A stretch of 58,929 bases of DNA from CAYNEL01 sp964396225 (GCA_964396225.1 CAYNEL010000001.1:1-58929); one strand, 5' to 3'; numbered from the stretch's first letter, positions 5,344-13,564 are shown. The notes: a model not told the origin generated them from the letters alone. Translations and numbers: made by a program.

Positions 5344-7428
5344 ATGCCTACCCTCGACACTCCCCTGAGCTCTCTACCCACCGTCCGATCGAGCGCCCTG
5401 CCGAAACTGAAACGGCTCGGTCTCACGACCGTGGGCGATCTGCTCTACCATTTTCCCACCCGCTACGAGGACTACGCGACCGCCGTGAGTATCGCGGAAG
5501 CGGTCGTTGGCGACCGGGCTACGTTCGAAGGCGAACTGGTGAGGCTCCGGAGTGGTCGGACCAGGACCAAAAAAGTGCTCCTCACCGAGGCCGTCCTCTC
5601 GGACGGCACGGGTGAGCTCCGGCTCGTATGGTTCAACCAGAAGTTCCTGGTCAACTCGCTCCGTCTCGGGGCCCGGGTACGCGTCTCGGGGACGGTGGAG
5701 GCGGATGGTCGGCGAGGGCTTCTCCTCACCTCGCCCGCCGTGGAGTCGGCAGCACGGCGGGCCACCCACACCGGCCGGATCGTGCCGGTCTATCCCGAGA
5801 CGGCCGGCCTCACATCCAAATTCCTCCGCTGGCAACTGGAAACCGTCTTCCGCCGTCTTCCTCCCTTGGACGATCCCCTGCCTTCCGACATCCTGGCCAG
5901 GCTCCATCTCCCTTCCCTTCGCGACGCGCTCCGGATGATCCACTTTCCGAAAAGCGAGACCGAAACCGTGGCCGCTCGCAAACGTTTCGCCTTCCAGGAG
6001 ATGTTCCTGGTCCAATTGAAGGCGCTTGAGACGCGCACGGATTGGAACCGCGAGCGGAGCGTGGTGCTTCCGGTATCAGAGGAGGAATTCGAGGGTTTCC
6101 GGAAGACCTTCCCCTTCCCACTCACCGGCGCCCAGACGCGCGCCGTCCGGGAGATCCTCGCCGACCTGGCCAAGGACCGGCCGATGAACCGCCTGCTCAA
6201 CGGCGATGTGGGTTCCGGCAAGACGCTTGTGGCGGCCCATGCCCTCATCGTGGCGGCCCGCGCGGGATATCAGGCGGTGCTTCTGGCGCCGACGGAGGTC
6301 CTGGCCCGCCAGCATTTCGAGACGCTCCGCGAGCTTTTCTCGGGCCAGCCGTTCGAGACGGCTCTCCTCACCCGGGAGTACCAGTGCCTCGGACGGGACG
6401 AGATGACCAAAGCCGCTCTCCAGAAGGCGGTCCAGGCCGGGATCGCGCGCGTGATCGTGGCCACCCACGCGGTGCTCCAGCAGGGCGTACGCTTCCAGAA
6501 TCTCACTCTGGTCATCGTGGACGAGCAGCACCGTTTCGGCGTGGTCCAGCGCGCCTATCTCCAGACAGAGGCCAAGCACTTGAATGACGGTCTGCCGGAC
6601 CGGACACCCCATTTCCTCACCATGACCGCCACGCCCATCCCCCGTACCCTGGCCATGGCGTTCTTCGGCAATCTCGACATCTCCCTCCTGGACGAGATGC
6701 CCCGTCATCGCAAACCCATCAAGACAGTGCTGGCCAAGAACGCGGCCGATCGCGAGAAGATCTATGGATTCGTCCGAAGCGAAATCGAAAAAGGCCGCCA
6801 AGCGTTCATCATCCTGCCGCTCGTCGAGGAATCCAAGGTGCTGACCGAGGTGAAAGCCGCCACGGAGGAGCATGCGCGCCTCGCGCGGGAGATTTTCCCC
6901 GAGCTCCGGCTCGGTCTCCTCCATGGGCGGTTGAAAGCCAAGGAAAAAGAAAAAGTGATGGCGGATTTCAAGGATCGGAAACTCGACATCTTAGTGGCCA
7001 CGGCCGTCGTGGAGGTGGGCATCGACATCCCCAACGCCAGCGTCATGCTCATCGAAGAGGCCGAGCGCTTCGGTCTCTCCCAGCTCCACCAGTTCCGCGG
7101 GCGCGTGGGTCGGGGCGAGCACCAGAGCTACTGCTTTCTCCTGCCGGGCGGAAGCTCGGACAACGAGCGTCTCCAGGCTTTGGAAAAAACCGCGAGCGGT
7201 TTCGAGCTGGCCGAAGTGGACCTGAGACTCCGAGGCCCCGGCGCTATTTTTGGCACCGCGCAGTCGGGCTTCTCCGACATCGCCCTCGAGAACCTGGCCA
7301 ACGTCCGGCTGGTCACCATCGCTCAGGAAGAGGCGGCGCGGCTCCTCGACGCCGATCCGGGACTCGGATCACATCCTCTCCTGGCCGCCGCTCTCAAACG
7401 CTTCGACGAGACCGTGCATTGGGAATAA
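5344..7428 (+). CDS. recG: ATP-dependent DNA helicase RecG
   Basis: 694 residues, the usual RecG length. RecG is a superfamily 2 helicase that reverses stalled forks and processes branched recombination intermediates. The N-terminal part (about 1-240) holds the wedge OB-fold. Walker A GDVGSGKT is near residue 286, the DEAD-box variant VDEQHRFG near 391, and the typical motif TMTATPIPRTLAM follows. Motif VI, QLHQFRGRVGRGEHQSYC, is near 579, and the C-terminal RLRGPGAIFGTAQSG block is the conserved translocation region. The ATG at 5344 follows a TATACT box by 8 bases without a Shine-Dalgarno site. The gene stands alone, facing the convergent DNA glycosylase, another repair gene. Confidence 0.97.
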   Translation: MPTLDTPLSSLPTVRSSALPKLKRLGLTTVGDLLYHFPTRYEDYATAVSIAEAVVGDRATFEGELVRLRSGRTRTKKVLLTEAVLSDGTGELRLVWFNQKFLVNSLRLGARVRVSGTVEADGRRGLLLTSPAVESAARRATHTGRIVPVYPETAGLTSKFLRWQLETVFRRLPPLDDPLPSDILARLHLPSLRDALRMIHFPKSETETVAARKRFAFQEMFLVQLKALETRTDWNRERSVVLPVSEEEFEGFRKTFPFPLTGAQTRAVREILADLAKDRPMNRLLNGDVGSGKTLVAAHALIVAARAGYQAVLLAPTEVLARQHFETLRELFSGQPFETALLTREYQCLGRDEMTKAALQKAVQAGIARVIVATHAVLQQGVRFQNLTLVIVDEQHRFGVVQRAYLQTEAKHLNDGLPDRTPHFLTMTATPIPRTLAMAFFGNLDISLLDEMPRHRKPIKTVLAKNAADREKIYGFVRSEIEKGRQAFIILPLVEESKVLTEVKAATEEHARLAREIFPELRLGLLHGRLKAKEKEKVMADFKDRKLDILVATAVVEVGIDIPNASVMLIEEAERFGLSQLHQFRGRVGRGEHQSYCFLLPGGSSDNERLQALEKTASGFELAEVDLRLRGPGAIFGTAQSGFSDIALENLANVRLVTIAQEEAARLLDADPGLGSHPLLAAALKRFDETVHWE

Positions 7429-7455
7429 TGAGGTCTTTCAATTCAACAGCACATC

Positions 7456-7998
7456 TCAATCTTTGGCCCGTAAAATAAACCTCCACGGCCAATCCTTGGA
7501 ATGCTTGGCGTAGTCCACGCCGATGCGGGGCGTGGCGACGACGGTCTCACTCGCGCCGATGCTTCCTCGTTCGATCCAGAGCTTTCGCGCCAGCGTCATG
7601 TCGTGGCCATTCTCCGTCCGGGTGACACGCAGGAAACGGCAGAGCTTGCCAGGGCCGTCGGTTTCCTTGGACGATACGTCTTCGACCTCCACCGCCCGGA
7701 TGAGCACGGCCGCTGGGAAATTTTTTGGACCGGTGACGATATTCAGACAGTGGTACATCCCGTAGATGAGATAGACGTAGGCGCGCCCCGCCTCGCCGTA
7801 CATGGTTTCGGTGCGCTTGGTCCGGCCGCGGCTGGCGTGGCAGGCCAGGTCGTCCTCGCCGTGGTAGCTCTCGGTCTCGACGATCCGGGCGCGGATGGTC
7901 CGGCGGCCGACACGCCGCACGAGGAAACACCCGAGGAGGTCCCGGGCGACGGTGAGGGTGTGGCGCTGGTAAAAACGGCGAGGGAGGACGGAAAGCAT
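7456..7998 (-). CDS. mpg: DNA-3-methyladenine glycosylase (AAG/MPG family)
   Basis: 180 residues, a compact member of the AAG/MPG base-excision family, which flips out and removes alkylated purines. The family signature is clear: RDLLGCFLVRR, the catalytic-region IVETESYHGEDDLACHASRGRTKRTE with its conserved Glu, YGEAGRAYVYLIYGMYHCLNIV, and GPGKLCRFLRV. It is complete at both ends and has no targeting signal, so it acts in the cytoplasm. It converges with recG (27 bases apart) and diverges from the GH1 gene with a 35-base shared promoter region. Function is well supported; the spectrum of damaged bases is not visible. Confidence 0.94.
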   Translation of the reverse strand: MLSVLPRRFYQRHTLTVARDLLGCFLVRRVGRRTIRARIVETESYHGEDDLACHASRGRTKRTETMYGEAGRAYVYLIYGMYHCLNIVTGPKNFPAAVLIRAVEVEDVSSKETDGPGKLCRFLRVTRTENGHDMTLARKLWIERGSIGASETVVATPRIGVDYAKHSKDWPWRFILRAKD

Positions 7999-8018
7999 AT
8001 TGCGAGGTCTTCGGATGA

Positions 8019-8024
8019 TATACT
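8019..8024 (+). promoter_or_regulatory. -10 box TATACT of the GH1 gene
   Basis: TATACT ends 9 bases before the ATG at 8034. The same AT-rich core on the minus strand (TATATC, 8022-8017) could serve the divergent glycosylase gene. Confidence 0.5.
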
Positions 8025-8033
8025 ACGCTTGCT

Positions 8034-9308
8034 ATGCGAATCCTTCAATTCCCGAAACATTTCCTCTGGGGAGCGGCCACCTCGGCCCACCAGGTCGAAG
8101 GCGGCAACCACAACGACTGGAGCGAGTGGGAGAAACGGAACGCCACCCGTCTCGCCCGGGAATCGGAACGGGCCTTCGCTTGGAATCCGCACTGGAAACG
8201 TTTCAAGCGCGAGGCCACTGATCCGAGGAACTACATTTCCGGTCTGGCCTGCGACCACTACTACCGTTTCCGGGACGATTTCGACCTGGCTCGTGAGCTC
8301 AATCATAATGCCCATCGGTTCTCGATCGAGTGGTCGCGCATCGAGCCCGAAGAAGGCCGTTTCGACGAGCGGGCCATCGCGCACTATCGGGAAGTCGTGC
8401 AGGCGCTCCGGGAGCGCGGGTTGGAGCCTTTCGTCACGCTCTGGCACTGGACGCTCCCTCCCTGGGTGGCCGAGCGGGGCGGCGTCCTGGCGCCCGACTT
8501 CCCCCGTCTCTTCCGGCGGTATGCCGAACGCATGGCGCAGGAGTGTGGGCCGGCCGTGCGTTTCTGGATCACTTTGAACGAGCCGGACGTTTACGCCGGG
8601 CACGCATATTTGAAGGGCCAATGGCCGCCCATGAAAAAAGGCGTCTTCAATTATCTCAAGGCAGTGCGCGCTCTCGCGGAGACGCACCGGCGTGCCTACG
8701 CCGCCATCCGCCAAGCCGACGAGACGGCTTCGATCGGCATCGCCAAGCACCAGATCGCCTTCGAGGTCGCGCGGCCGACCCTCTGGAACCGTCTGCTCAA
8801 GTATCTTGCCGACCGGGTGTGGAACTGGGATTTCCTCGACCGTATCCGCGACCATCAGGATTTCATCGGGCTCAACCATTACAACCGGAACGTCATCGAC
8901 GGCTGGTACGGCCAAAACCCGAACGTCGAGCGTACGGATTTCGGCTGGGAGTACGCGCCGGATTCCCTCTACCAGGCGATTATGGAGCTCCGCCGCTACC
9001 GGAAGCCGGTCTACGTCACCGAAAACGGCCTCGCCGACGCGTCGGACGCCCTGCGCTCACGCTTCCTCCCCGAAGCGCTCTCGGCCGTCCACCGGGCCGT
9101 CGAGGACGGCGCGGACGTGCGAGGCTACCTCTACTGGTCGCTCCTCGACAATTTCGAATGGGACAAGGGGTACTGGCCGCGTTTCGGACTGGTGGTGGTG
9201 GACTACCCCACTCAGGAGCGCACCGTCCGCGAGAGCGCCCGCTGGTACGCGGAGGTCTGCCGCACCAACCGGATGCAGGCCCCTGCCAGCCGGGCCGAGT
9301 TTGTGTGA
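8034..9308 (+). CDS. GH1 family beta-glycosidase
   Basis: 424 residues of a complete GH1 TIM barrel, which hydrolyses beta-linked glucosides, galactosides or related sugars by a retaining mechanism. The N-terminal FLWGAATSAHQVEGG block binds the glycone, TLNEP near residue 181 carries the acid/base Glu, and VTENG near 328 carries the nucleophile Glu. GYLYWSLLDNFEWDKGYWPRFGL is the typical C-terminal sugar-binding block. There is no signal peptide, so it works in the cytoplasm on imported or recycled oligosaccharides. Initiation appears leaderless, with TATACT 9 bases upstream. It lies near the GH130-type gene but is not in an operon with it. Substrate is not assigned. Confidence 0.93.
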   Translation: MRILQFPKHFLWGAATSAHQVEGGNHNDWSEWEKRNATRLARESERAFAWNPHWKRFKREATDPRNYISGLACDHYYRFRDDFDLARELNHNAHRFSIEWSRIEPEEGRFDERAIAHYREVVQALRERGLEPFVTLWHWTLPPWVAERGGVLAPDFPRLFRRYAERMAQECGPAVRFWITLNEPDVYAGHAYLKGQWPPMKKGVFNYLKAVRALAETHRRAYAAIRQADETASIGIAKHQIAFEVARPTLWNRLLKYLADRVWNWDFLDRIRDHQDFIGLNHYNRNVIDGWYGQNPNVERTDFGWEYAPDSLYQAIMELRRYRKPVYVTENGLADASDALRSRFLPEALSAVHRAVEDGADVRGYLYWSLLDNFEWDKGYWPRFGLVVVDYPTQERTVRESARWYAEVCRTNRMQAPASRAEFV

Positions 9309-9377
9309 AAAATCCTTGCTCAAGCCGCTCGTGTGTGTTAGAGTAGCCTCGCGCTTTTTCGGAAGCGTTTTCTCTTT

Positions 9378-9449
9378 GGCCCCATCGTCTATCGGCTAGG
9401 ACAGCGGCTTTTCAAGCCGTTAAGAGGGGTTCGATTCCCCTTGGGGCTA
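9378..9449 (+). tRNA. tRNA-Glu (anticodon TTC)
   Basis: Cloverleaf: acceptor GGCCCCA/TGGGGCT with a G1-U72 wobble, anticodon loop TTTTCAA in stem GCGGC/GCCGT (anticodon TTC), T stem GGGGT-type arm with loop starting TTCGATT, discriminator A. The next bases are CTA rather than CCA. A decayed copy of its 3' end lies 90 bases downstream. Confidence 0.93.
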
Positions 9450-9454
9450 CTAAA

Positions 9455-9493
9455 AAAGAAAAGCACTGGCCCCGCGGTCGGTGCTTTTCTTTT
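9455..9493 (+). terminator. Intrinsic terminator of tRNA-Glu
   Basis: Stem AGAAAAGCAC/GTGCTTTTCT with a GC-rich loop, followed by T-rich sequence. Confidence 0.75.
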
Positions 9494-9520
9494 TCGGTGT
9501 TTTTCTAGCGACAGGCGAGG

Positions 9521-9542
9521 GGGATTTCCCTTGGGGCTACCA
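9521..9542 (+). pseudogene. Decayed duplicate of the tRNA-Glu 3' end
   Basis: The stretch TTCCCTTGGGGCTACCA repeats the T-arm and acceptor 3' strand of the tRNA-Glu just upstream (identical over CCTTGGGGCTAC, 9439-9450 and 9529-9540), but it lacks the D and anticodon arms and has a damaged T loop. It ends in CCA and is followed by its own terminator. It is either a relic of a tandem tRNA duplication or an attachment-site remnant. Confidence 0.55.
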
Positions 9543-9548
9543 AGTATG

Positions 9549-9572
9549 AACCCGCTCACAGGCGGGTTTTTT
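9549..9572 (+). terminator. Intrinsic terminator joined to the next promoter
   Basis: Stem CCCGC/GCGGG followed by TTTTTT. Only two bases separate the T-tract from the -10 box TATGCT at 9575. Confidence 0.7.
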
Positions 9573-9574
9573 GC

Positions 9575-9580
9575 TATGCT
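9575..9580 (+). promoter_or_regulatory. -10 box TATGCT of the 9587 gene
   Basis: TGCTATGCT ends 6 bases before the ATG at 9587, giving a leaderless start. Confidence 0.5.
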
Positions 9581-9586
9581 GGAGAC

Positions 9587-10171
9587 ATGTTTCTCGATAT
9601 CCAACTTGGCCTCGTGTGGGCGGTCCTGACCGCACTTATGTTCGGGGAGCCGCTCACCTGGGAGTGGGTGGCGCTCGGCGTCTGTTTCGCTTTACTTCCG
9701 GATCTTGATTTCTGGGTGGAATTGGTCCGACGCGGGACGGTCGGTGGGAAGGAATTGGGCGCGCATCGCACCCTCCTCCACAATCCGCTCGTGTTCCTGC
9801 CGGCGGTGGCCGGCTGTTTCGTCTGGGGCGGACCGGCGCTCGGGACGCTGGCCGTACTTGGTATTTACGGGCACTTCGTCCATGATTCGATCGGGATGGG
9901 ATACGGCGTGCGTTGGCTGTGGCCTTTCTCGGGCAATTTCTCCAAACTCTTCTCCGACCGGGAGGGTGGCATCCATTATGACCTGGCCCACGCCCAGTGG
10001 ACGGTCTGGACTCGGGCAGAAGTGGAGCGGCTCCACCGGGAACACGGCAACGATGCGTGGCTCCGCGAGGACATCCGCTACCATATGCGGAAACTTCCCT
10101 TCCATCTCATCATCCTCGGTTTCCTCGGCCTTTTGGTGTATGTCCTGGTCGTTTGGTTCGGTTTAGGGTAG
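9587..10171 (+). CDS. YdjM/DUF457-like membrane-bound metal-dependent hydrolase-type protein
   Basis: 194 residues with hydrophobic segments near 5-20, 26-40, 70-100 and 165-190. It carries the metal-ligand pattern of the YdjM/DUF457 membrane family: LPDLDF near residue 38, HRTLLHNPL near 60 and HFVHDSIGMGYGVRWLWPFS near 100. The C-terminal loop contains further His and acidic residues. In other bacteria the family contains predicted membrane hydrolases and phospholipase-like proteins; no specific substrate is known to me. The ATG at 9587 follows a -10 box by 6 bases. It is monocistronic, about 16 bases upstream of tsaD. Confidence 0.65.
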   Translation: MFLDIQLGLVWAVLTALMFGEPLTWEWVALGVCFALLPDLDFWVELVRRGTVGGKELGAHRTLLHNPLVFLPAVAGCFVWGGPALGTLAVLGIYGHFVHDSIGMGYGVRWLWPFSGNFSKLFSDREGGIHYDLAHAQWTVWTRAEVERLHREHGNDAWLREDIRYHMRKLPFHLIILGFLGLLVYVLVVWFGLG

Positions 10172-10174
10172 AAT
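10169..10174 (+). promoter_or_regulatory. -10 box TAGAAT of tsaD
   Basis: TAGAAT begins in the last codons of the preceding gene and ends 13 bases before the ATG at 10188, predicting a leader of about 6 bases. Confidence 0.4.
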
Positions 10175-10187
10175 CTCTTTCTTGCAT

Positions 10188-11282
10188 ATGCAAACCTCCT
10201 TTCGCGTCCTCGCCATCGAGACCTCCTGTGACGAGACGGCCGCCGCCGTCCTCTCGTTTGACGCTGGGCGCCTCACCGTGCTTTCGAACGTCGTCTCCTC
10301 CCAGGCCGATCTCCACGCGGCCTGGGGCGGGGTGGTACCCACCCTCGCCGCGCGTGAACATGTGAGGAACCTCGTGCCGGTCACCGGCCGGGCCCTCGCG
10401 GAGGCGGGCGTCACGCGGGACGACATCGATCTCATCGCTGTGACGGCGGGTCCAGGACTCGTGCCCGCGCTCGTGACCGGCGTGATGGCGGCCAAATCTC
10501 TCGCGTACGCTTGGAAGAAGCCGCTCCTCGGCATCCATCACATCGAGGGGCATATTTATGCGAACCTGTTGACCAGCAACCAGATGGGTATGGATGCGCC
10601 AGTTTTCGAATTTCCCGTCCTCGCTCTGGTCGTCTCGGGTGGCCACACCGAGCTGGTGCTGATGCGCGACCATTTCCGGTACGAGATCGTCGGTGAGACG
10701 CAGGACGACGCGGTGGGCGAAGCTTTCGACAAAGTGGCCAAGATGCTCGGCCTCCCCTATCCAGGCGGTCCGCCCGTCTCGGAGCGCGCCGACCGCGGTC
10801 AGGCGGAAGCCGCAATGTTCGGATTGGCCTTCCCTCGGCCGCTTCTCGACGATGATACGCTCGATTTCTCTTTCTCCGGTTTGAAGACGGCCGTGCTCTA
10901 CCGCCTCAAGAAAGACGCGAACAAAGTGAAAGACGATGCCTATGTCACCGGAGTCTGCCACGCCTTCCAGGCGGCGGTACTCGACGTCCTGGTGGGCAAG
11001 ACCCGTCTCGCGGTGGAGCGCTTTCGGCCGCGGACCTTCGTCATTGCGGGGGGCGTGTCCGCCAACACCGCTCTGCGCGCCCGTCTCCAGGAGATGCTGG
11101 CCGAAGAATTCTCCGAAACGCGCTTTATGACGCCGCCCTTCGTCTACTCCCTCGACAACGCGGCCATGATCGGGGCGGCTGCGGCCTATCGCTGGTCGCT
11201 TGCGTCACCCGAGGAGCGGACCGAGGGAAAGGACCGCTGGCGGACGCTTGCTGTGGAGGCCAATCTGAAAATGGCTTTGTAA
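10188..11282 (+). CDS. tsaD: tRNA N6-threonylcarbamoyladenosine transferase TsaD
   Basis: 364 residues. TsaD (Gcp/Kae1/Qri7 family) transfers threonylcarbamoyl from its adenylate to A37 of ANN-reading tRNAs, working with TsaB, TsaC and TsaE; none of those partners is in the window. Visible marks are LAIETSCDETAAAV at the N-terminus, the metal-binding HIEGHIY near residue 117, VVSGGHTELV, AFDKVAKMLGLPYPGGP, FSFSGLKTAV, and the C-terminal AGGVSANTALR with SLDNAAMIG. The ATG at 10188 is chosen over an in-frame TTG six bases earlier because family members begin with a short tail before LAIETSCD. A strong terminator follows. Confidence 0.96.
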   Translation: MQTSFRVLAIETSCDETAAAVLSFDAGRLTVLSNVVSSQADLHAAWGGVVPTLAAREHVRNLVPVTGRALAEAGVTRDDIDLIAVTAGPGLVPALVTGVMAAKSLAYAWKKPLLGIHHIEGHIYANLLTSNQMGMDAPVFEFPVLALVVSGGHTELVLMRDHFRYEIVGETQDDAVGEAFDKVAKMLGLPYPGGPPVSERADRGQAEAAMFGLAFPRPLLDDDTLDFSFSGLKTAVLYRLKKDANKVKDDAYVTGVCHAFQAAVLDVLVGKTRLAVERFRPRTFVIAGGVSANTALRARLQEMLAEEFSETRFMTPPFVYSLDNAAMIGAAAAYRWSLASPEERTEGKDRWRTLAVEANLKMAL

Positions 11283-11291
11283 AGCCAAAAA
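11270..11291 (+). repeat. 22-base repeat, copy 1 (3' end of tsaD)
   Basis: A dyad-bearing unit (AATGGCTT, two variable bases, TAAAGCCAAAAA) that also encodes the last residues and stop of TsaD. A second copy, differing at two bases, is at 11337-11358. Confidence 0.7.
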
Positions 11292-11302
11292 ATAGAAGAA
11301 CC

Positions 11303-11334
11303 GAGCCCTTTCGACAAGGGCTCAGTTTTGTTTT
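11303..11334 (+). terminator. Intrinsic terminator of tsaD
   Basis: Stem GAGCCCTT/AAGGGCTC with loop TCGAC, followed by AGTTTTGTTTT. The T-tract runs straight into the TATAAT box of the next gene. Confidence 0.8.
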
Positions 11335-11339
11335 ATAAT
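11334..11339 (+). promoter_or_regulatory. -10 box TATAAT of the glycan operon
   Basis: A consensus TATAAT fused to the end of the tsaD terminator T-tract. Predicted leader to the ATG at 11364 is about 18 bases with no Shine-Dalgarno site. Confidence 0.6.
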
Positions 11340-11358
11340 GGCTTAATAAAGCCAAAAA
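11337..11358 (+). repeat. 22-base repeat, copy 2 (leader of the GT2 gene)
   Basis: The near-identical partner of the unit at 11270-11291. It overlaps the end of the -10 box and the predicted transcription start and keeps the TGGCTT/AAGCCA dyad. Confidence 0.7.
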
Positions 11359-11363
11359 CCGTC

Positions 11364-12056
11364 ATGACTGATACTTCCCCGTCCATCTGGATCGTCATCC
11401 CCGCCTACAACGAAGCCAAAGTGATTGCTTCGGTACTCCGCGAGGTGCAGGCCGCCGGCTATCGGAATATCGTGATAGTGGACGACGGGAGCAAGGATCG
11501 GACCGCGGACGAAGCCGCATCGGTCGCCGGGACCACAGTGCTCGTCCACCGCCTGAACCGCGGTAAGGGCGCCGCCACCAAGACGGGCATCGAAGGCGCC
11601 AAGCTCCTCGGCGCGGGTATCGTCGTGACCATGGACGGGGACGGTCAGCATGACCCGGCCGATATCGCCCGGATCATCGCGCCCATCCTCCAGGGCGAGG
11701 CGGCGGTGGTGCTCGGGACGCGTCTCTCCGACACCCGCGGCATGCCGTGGTACAAGGTGCTGGCCAACGCCCTGGCCAACGTGCTCACCTGGTACATTTA
11801 CGGGCTCTGGGTGTCGGACAGCCAATCGGGTTTCCGGGCCTATCGGCGGAGCGCCCTCGAGCGCATCGACACCGTCACCGACCGCTACGAATACGACAGC
11901 GAGGTGATCCGCCAGATCTACCTCCACCGGCTCAAGTTCAGGGAAGTCCCCATCGCCGTCCGCTACACCGAGTACTCGATGGGCAAAGCGCAGAAACAGG
12001 GCTTCGTGAACGGCCTCAAAACCCTCTACAAGATGGTCTTTAACCTGTTCCACTAG
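11364..12056 (+). CDS. GT2 family glycosyltransferase (polyprenyl-phosphate hexose synthase type)
   Basis: 230 residues of a GT-A fold GT2 enzyme of the dolichol/polyprenyl-phosphate mannose synthase group. IVIPAYNEAKVI opens the nucleotide-binding fold, IVDDGSKDRT follows, and MDGDGQHDP provides the DxD-type metal site near residue 92. VSDSQSGFRAYRR and RYEYDSEVI are typical acceptor-side blocks. No strong C-terminal TM segment is present, so it is probably membrane-associated through its partner. The next gene is DUF2304, a usual companion of this GT2 type. It is the first gene of the plus-strand glycan operon. I start at the ATG at 11364, not an upstream TTG that lies inside the terminator T-tract. 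Confidence 0.9.
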   Translation: MTDTSPSIWIVIPAYNEAKVIASVLREVQAAGYRNIVIVDDGSKDRTADEAASVAGTTVLVHRLNRGKGAATKTGIEGAKLLGAGIVVTMDGDGQHDPADIARIIAPILQGEAAVVLGTRLSDTRGMPWYKVLANALANVLTWYIYGLWVSDSQSGFRAYRRSALERIDTVTDRYEYDSEVIRQIYLHRLKFREVPIAVRYTEYSMGKAQKQGFVNGLKTLYKMVFNLFH

Positions 12057-12065
12057 CGCCCCCCT

Positions 12066-12422
12066 ATGGACCTCTCGCGCATCCCTCTCTACCAGATCGT
12101 CGTCATTATCGTAGCCGGCACCATGCTCTATCAGGGCTTCGCCGCTTACTGGAAGCATCAGACGGGCCAGACCGGGCTCAAGCTTTTGATCCGCGTCCTG
12201 GTCTGGGGCGGCATGATCTTGGTGGCGGTGTTCCCGGGGGTGACCACCGTCATGGCCCGCGTCATCGGCCTCGAGGGCAACATCAACGCCGTCATCATGA
12301 CCGGTTTTGTTCTGGGGTTTCTCATGATCTTCAAGCTCCTCTCCGCCATCGAGCGTTTGGAACAGAACATCACCAAGCTCGTCCGCGAGGACGCGCTGCA
12401 TGATCTGAAACCGAAATCATGA
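12066..12422 (+). CDS. DUF2304 small membrane protein
   Basis: 118 residues with three hydrophobic segments (about 7-24, 40-60 and 78-95) and a charged C-terminal tail, ISAIERLEQNITKL-like (LLSAIERLEQNITKL at about 92-106). This matches DUF2304, a family regularly encoded next to polyprenyl-phosphate GT2 enzymes, presumably as a membrane partner. It starts 9 bases after the GT2 stop and its TGA overlaps the ATG of the next gene in an ATGA, so translation is likely coupled. Confidence 0.8.
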   Translation: MDLSRIPLYQIVVIIVAGTMLYQGFAAYWKHQTGQTGLKLLIRVLVWGGMILVAVFPGVTTVMARVIGLEGNINAVIMTGFVLGFLMIFKLLSAIERLEQNITKLVREDALHDLKPKS

Positions 12423-13564
12423 AACTGGCCATTTTTTCCCCGTACTATCCTCCGCATACCGGGGGCCTCGAGACCCACAGCGACGAATTCAACCGGTATC
12501 TGTCCGAGGGAGGGACAGATATCGTTGTTTTCACGCCCCACCTACCAGAAAGCGCCCCGGCGCGGGAGACGTTGCACCACGGCCGGGTGTGCGTCATCCG
12601 TTATCCCGCCTTTGAGATCATCCGCAACTATCCCCTTCCCAGAGTGTGGGAGCATGACTTCCGCGTGGCCTGGCGCGAGCTGACGCAGGAGACCTACGAT
12701 CTAGTGGTCTCACGCACCCGTTTCTTCTTTTCCTCTCTTCTGGCTCTCATTTTCGCCAAAAGAAAGAAGATTAGGTGGGTCCATATCGAACACGGCTCCG
12801 AGTATGTCCGCTTGTCTAGCTCTTGGAAGACGCTCTCAGCGCGGTTATACGACGAGACACTCGGCCGTCTCGTGCTCCGCTCTTCGGACCGAAATGTCGC
12901 CATCTCCGAAGCCGTCCGGGAATTCGTGGCGCGTTTCGATCGGCGGCCGGTCCCGGTGATTTACCGCGGTCTCGACTTTGCCGCTCTTGACACCGTCAGG
13001 CCGGACGACGGGATACGGAGGCGCTTTCCGGACCAGGTCATCTGCGTCACCGCTGCCCGCCTCTATGCCTGGAAGAACATCGCGGCCTCGGTCAAGGCGA
13101 TCAAATATCTTCCGGAAACCCTGCGGAAGCGGACCGTTTTCCTCGTGCTCGGCGACGGCGAGGACCGCGAGCGCTTGGAGACGCTGGCCGCGGGACTGCC
13201 GGTGCATTTCCTCGGTGACCTGCCCCGTGAACAGGTCCTGGCCATCCTGAAAGCGAGCGACATCTATCTCCACACTTCCCTGCCGGGAGGGGGCCTGTCC
13301 ACTTCCCTGCTCGAAGCGATGTATGCCGGCTGCGCGATCATCGCGACGCCGCATGAAGGAGCCCGGGAAGTGGTCGCTGACGGTGAGACAGGCCTCCTTT
13401 TGACTGGAGCGACCGTGGGTGACCTCGCTTCGGCCGTCGAACGACTGGCCGCTGACGTACCGGAGCGAAAACGTCTCGGCACCGCCGCCCGGGAGCGGAT
13501 CGCTGAGCGGTTCGACTGGCCGCATTCCATTGAGGCATATCTCAGACTCTTCCATACCCTATGA
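12419..13564 (+). CDS. GT4 family glycosyltransferase
   Basis: 381 residues with the two Rossmann-like halves of a GT-B enzyme. The N-terminal PYYPPHTGGLETH is the usual acceptor-side loop, VPVIYRGLDF lies at the domain junction, TAARLYAWKN starts the donor half, and PGGGLSTSLLEAMYAGCAIIATPHEGAREVV carries the EX7E-type retaining motif. No TM segment; it should act at the inner face of the membrane. It overlaps both neighbours by 4 bases (ATGA on each side). The sugar donor is not predictable from this reading. Confidence 0.92.
   Translation: MKLAIFSPYYPPHTGGLETHSDEFNRYLSEGGTDIVVFTPHLPESAPARETLHHGRVCVIRYPAFEIIRNYPLPRVWEHDFRVAWRELTQETYDLVVSRTRFFFSSLLALIFAKRKKIRWVHIEHGSEYVRLSSSWKTLSARLYDETLGRLVLRSSDRNVAISEAVREFVARFDRRPVPVIYRGLDFAALDTVRPDDGIRRRFPDQVICVTAARLYAWKNIAASVKAIKYLPETLRKRTVFLVLGDGEDRERLETLAAGLPVHFLGDLPREQVLAILKASDIYLHTSLPGGGLSTSLLEAMYAGCAIIATPHEGAREVVADGETGLLLTGATVGDLASAVERLAADVPERKRLGTAARERIAERFDWPHSIEAYLRLFHTL

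Noticed and set aside
7250..7513. Additional gene at the end of recG
   Set aside because: It is in a different frame over conserved recG sequence and ends in the recG/glycosylase gap.
10182..10190. Upstream TTG start for tsaD
   Set aside because: The conserved family sequence begins shortly after the ATG at 10188 and no ribosome site favours the TTG.
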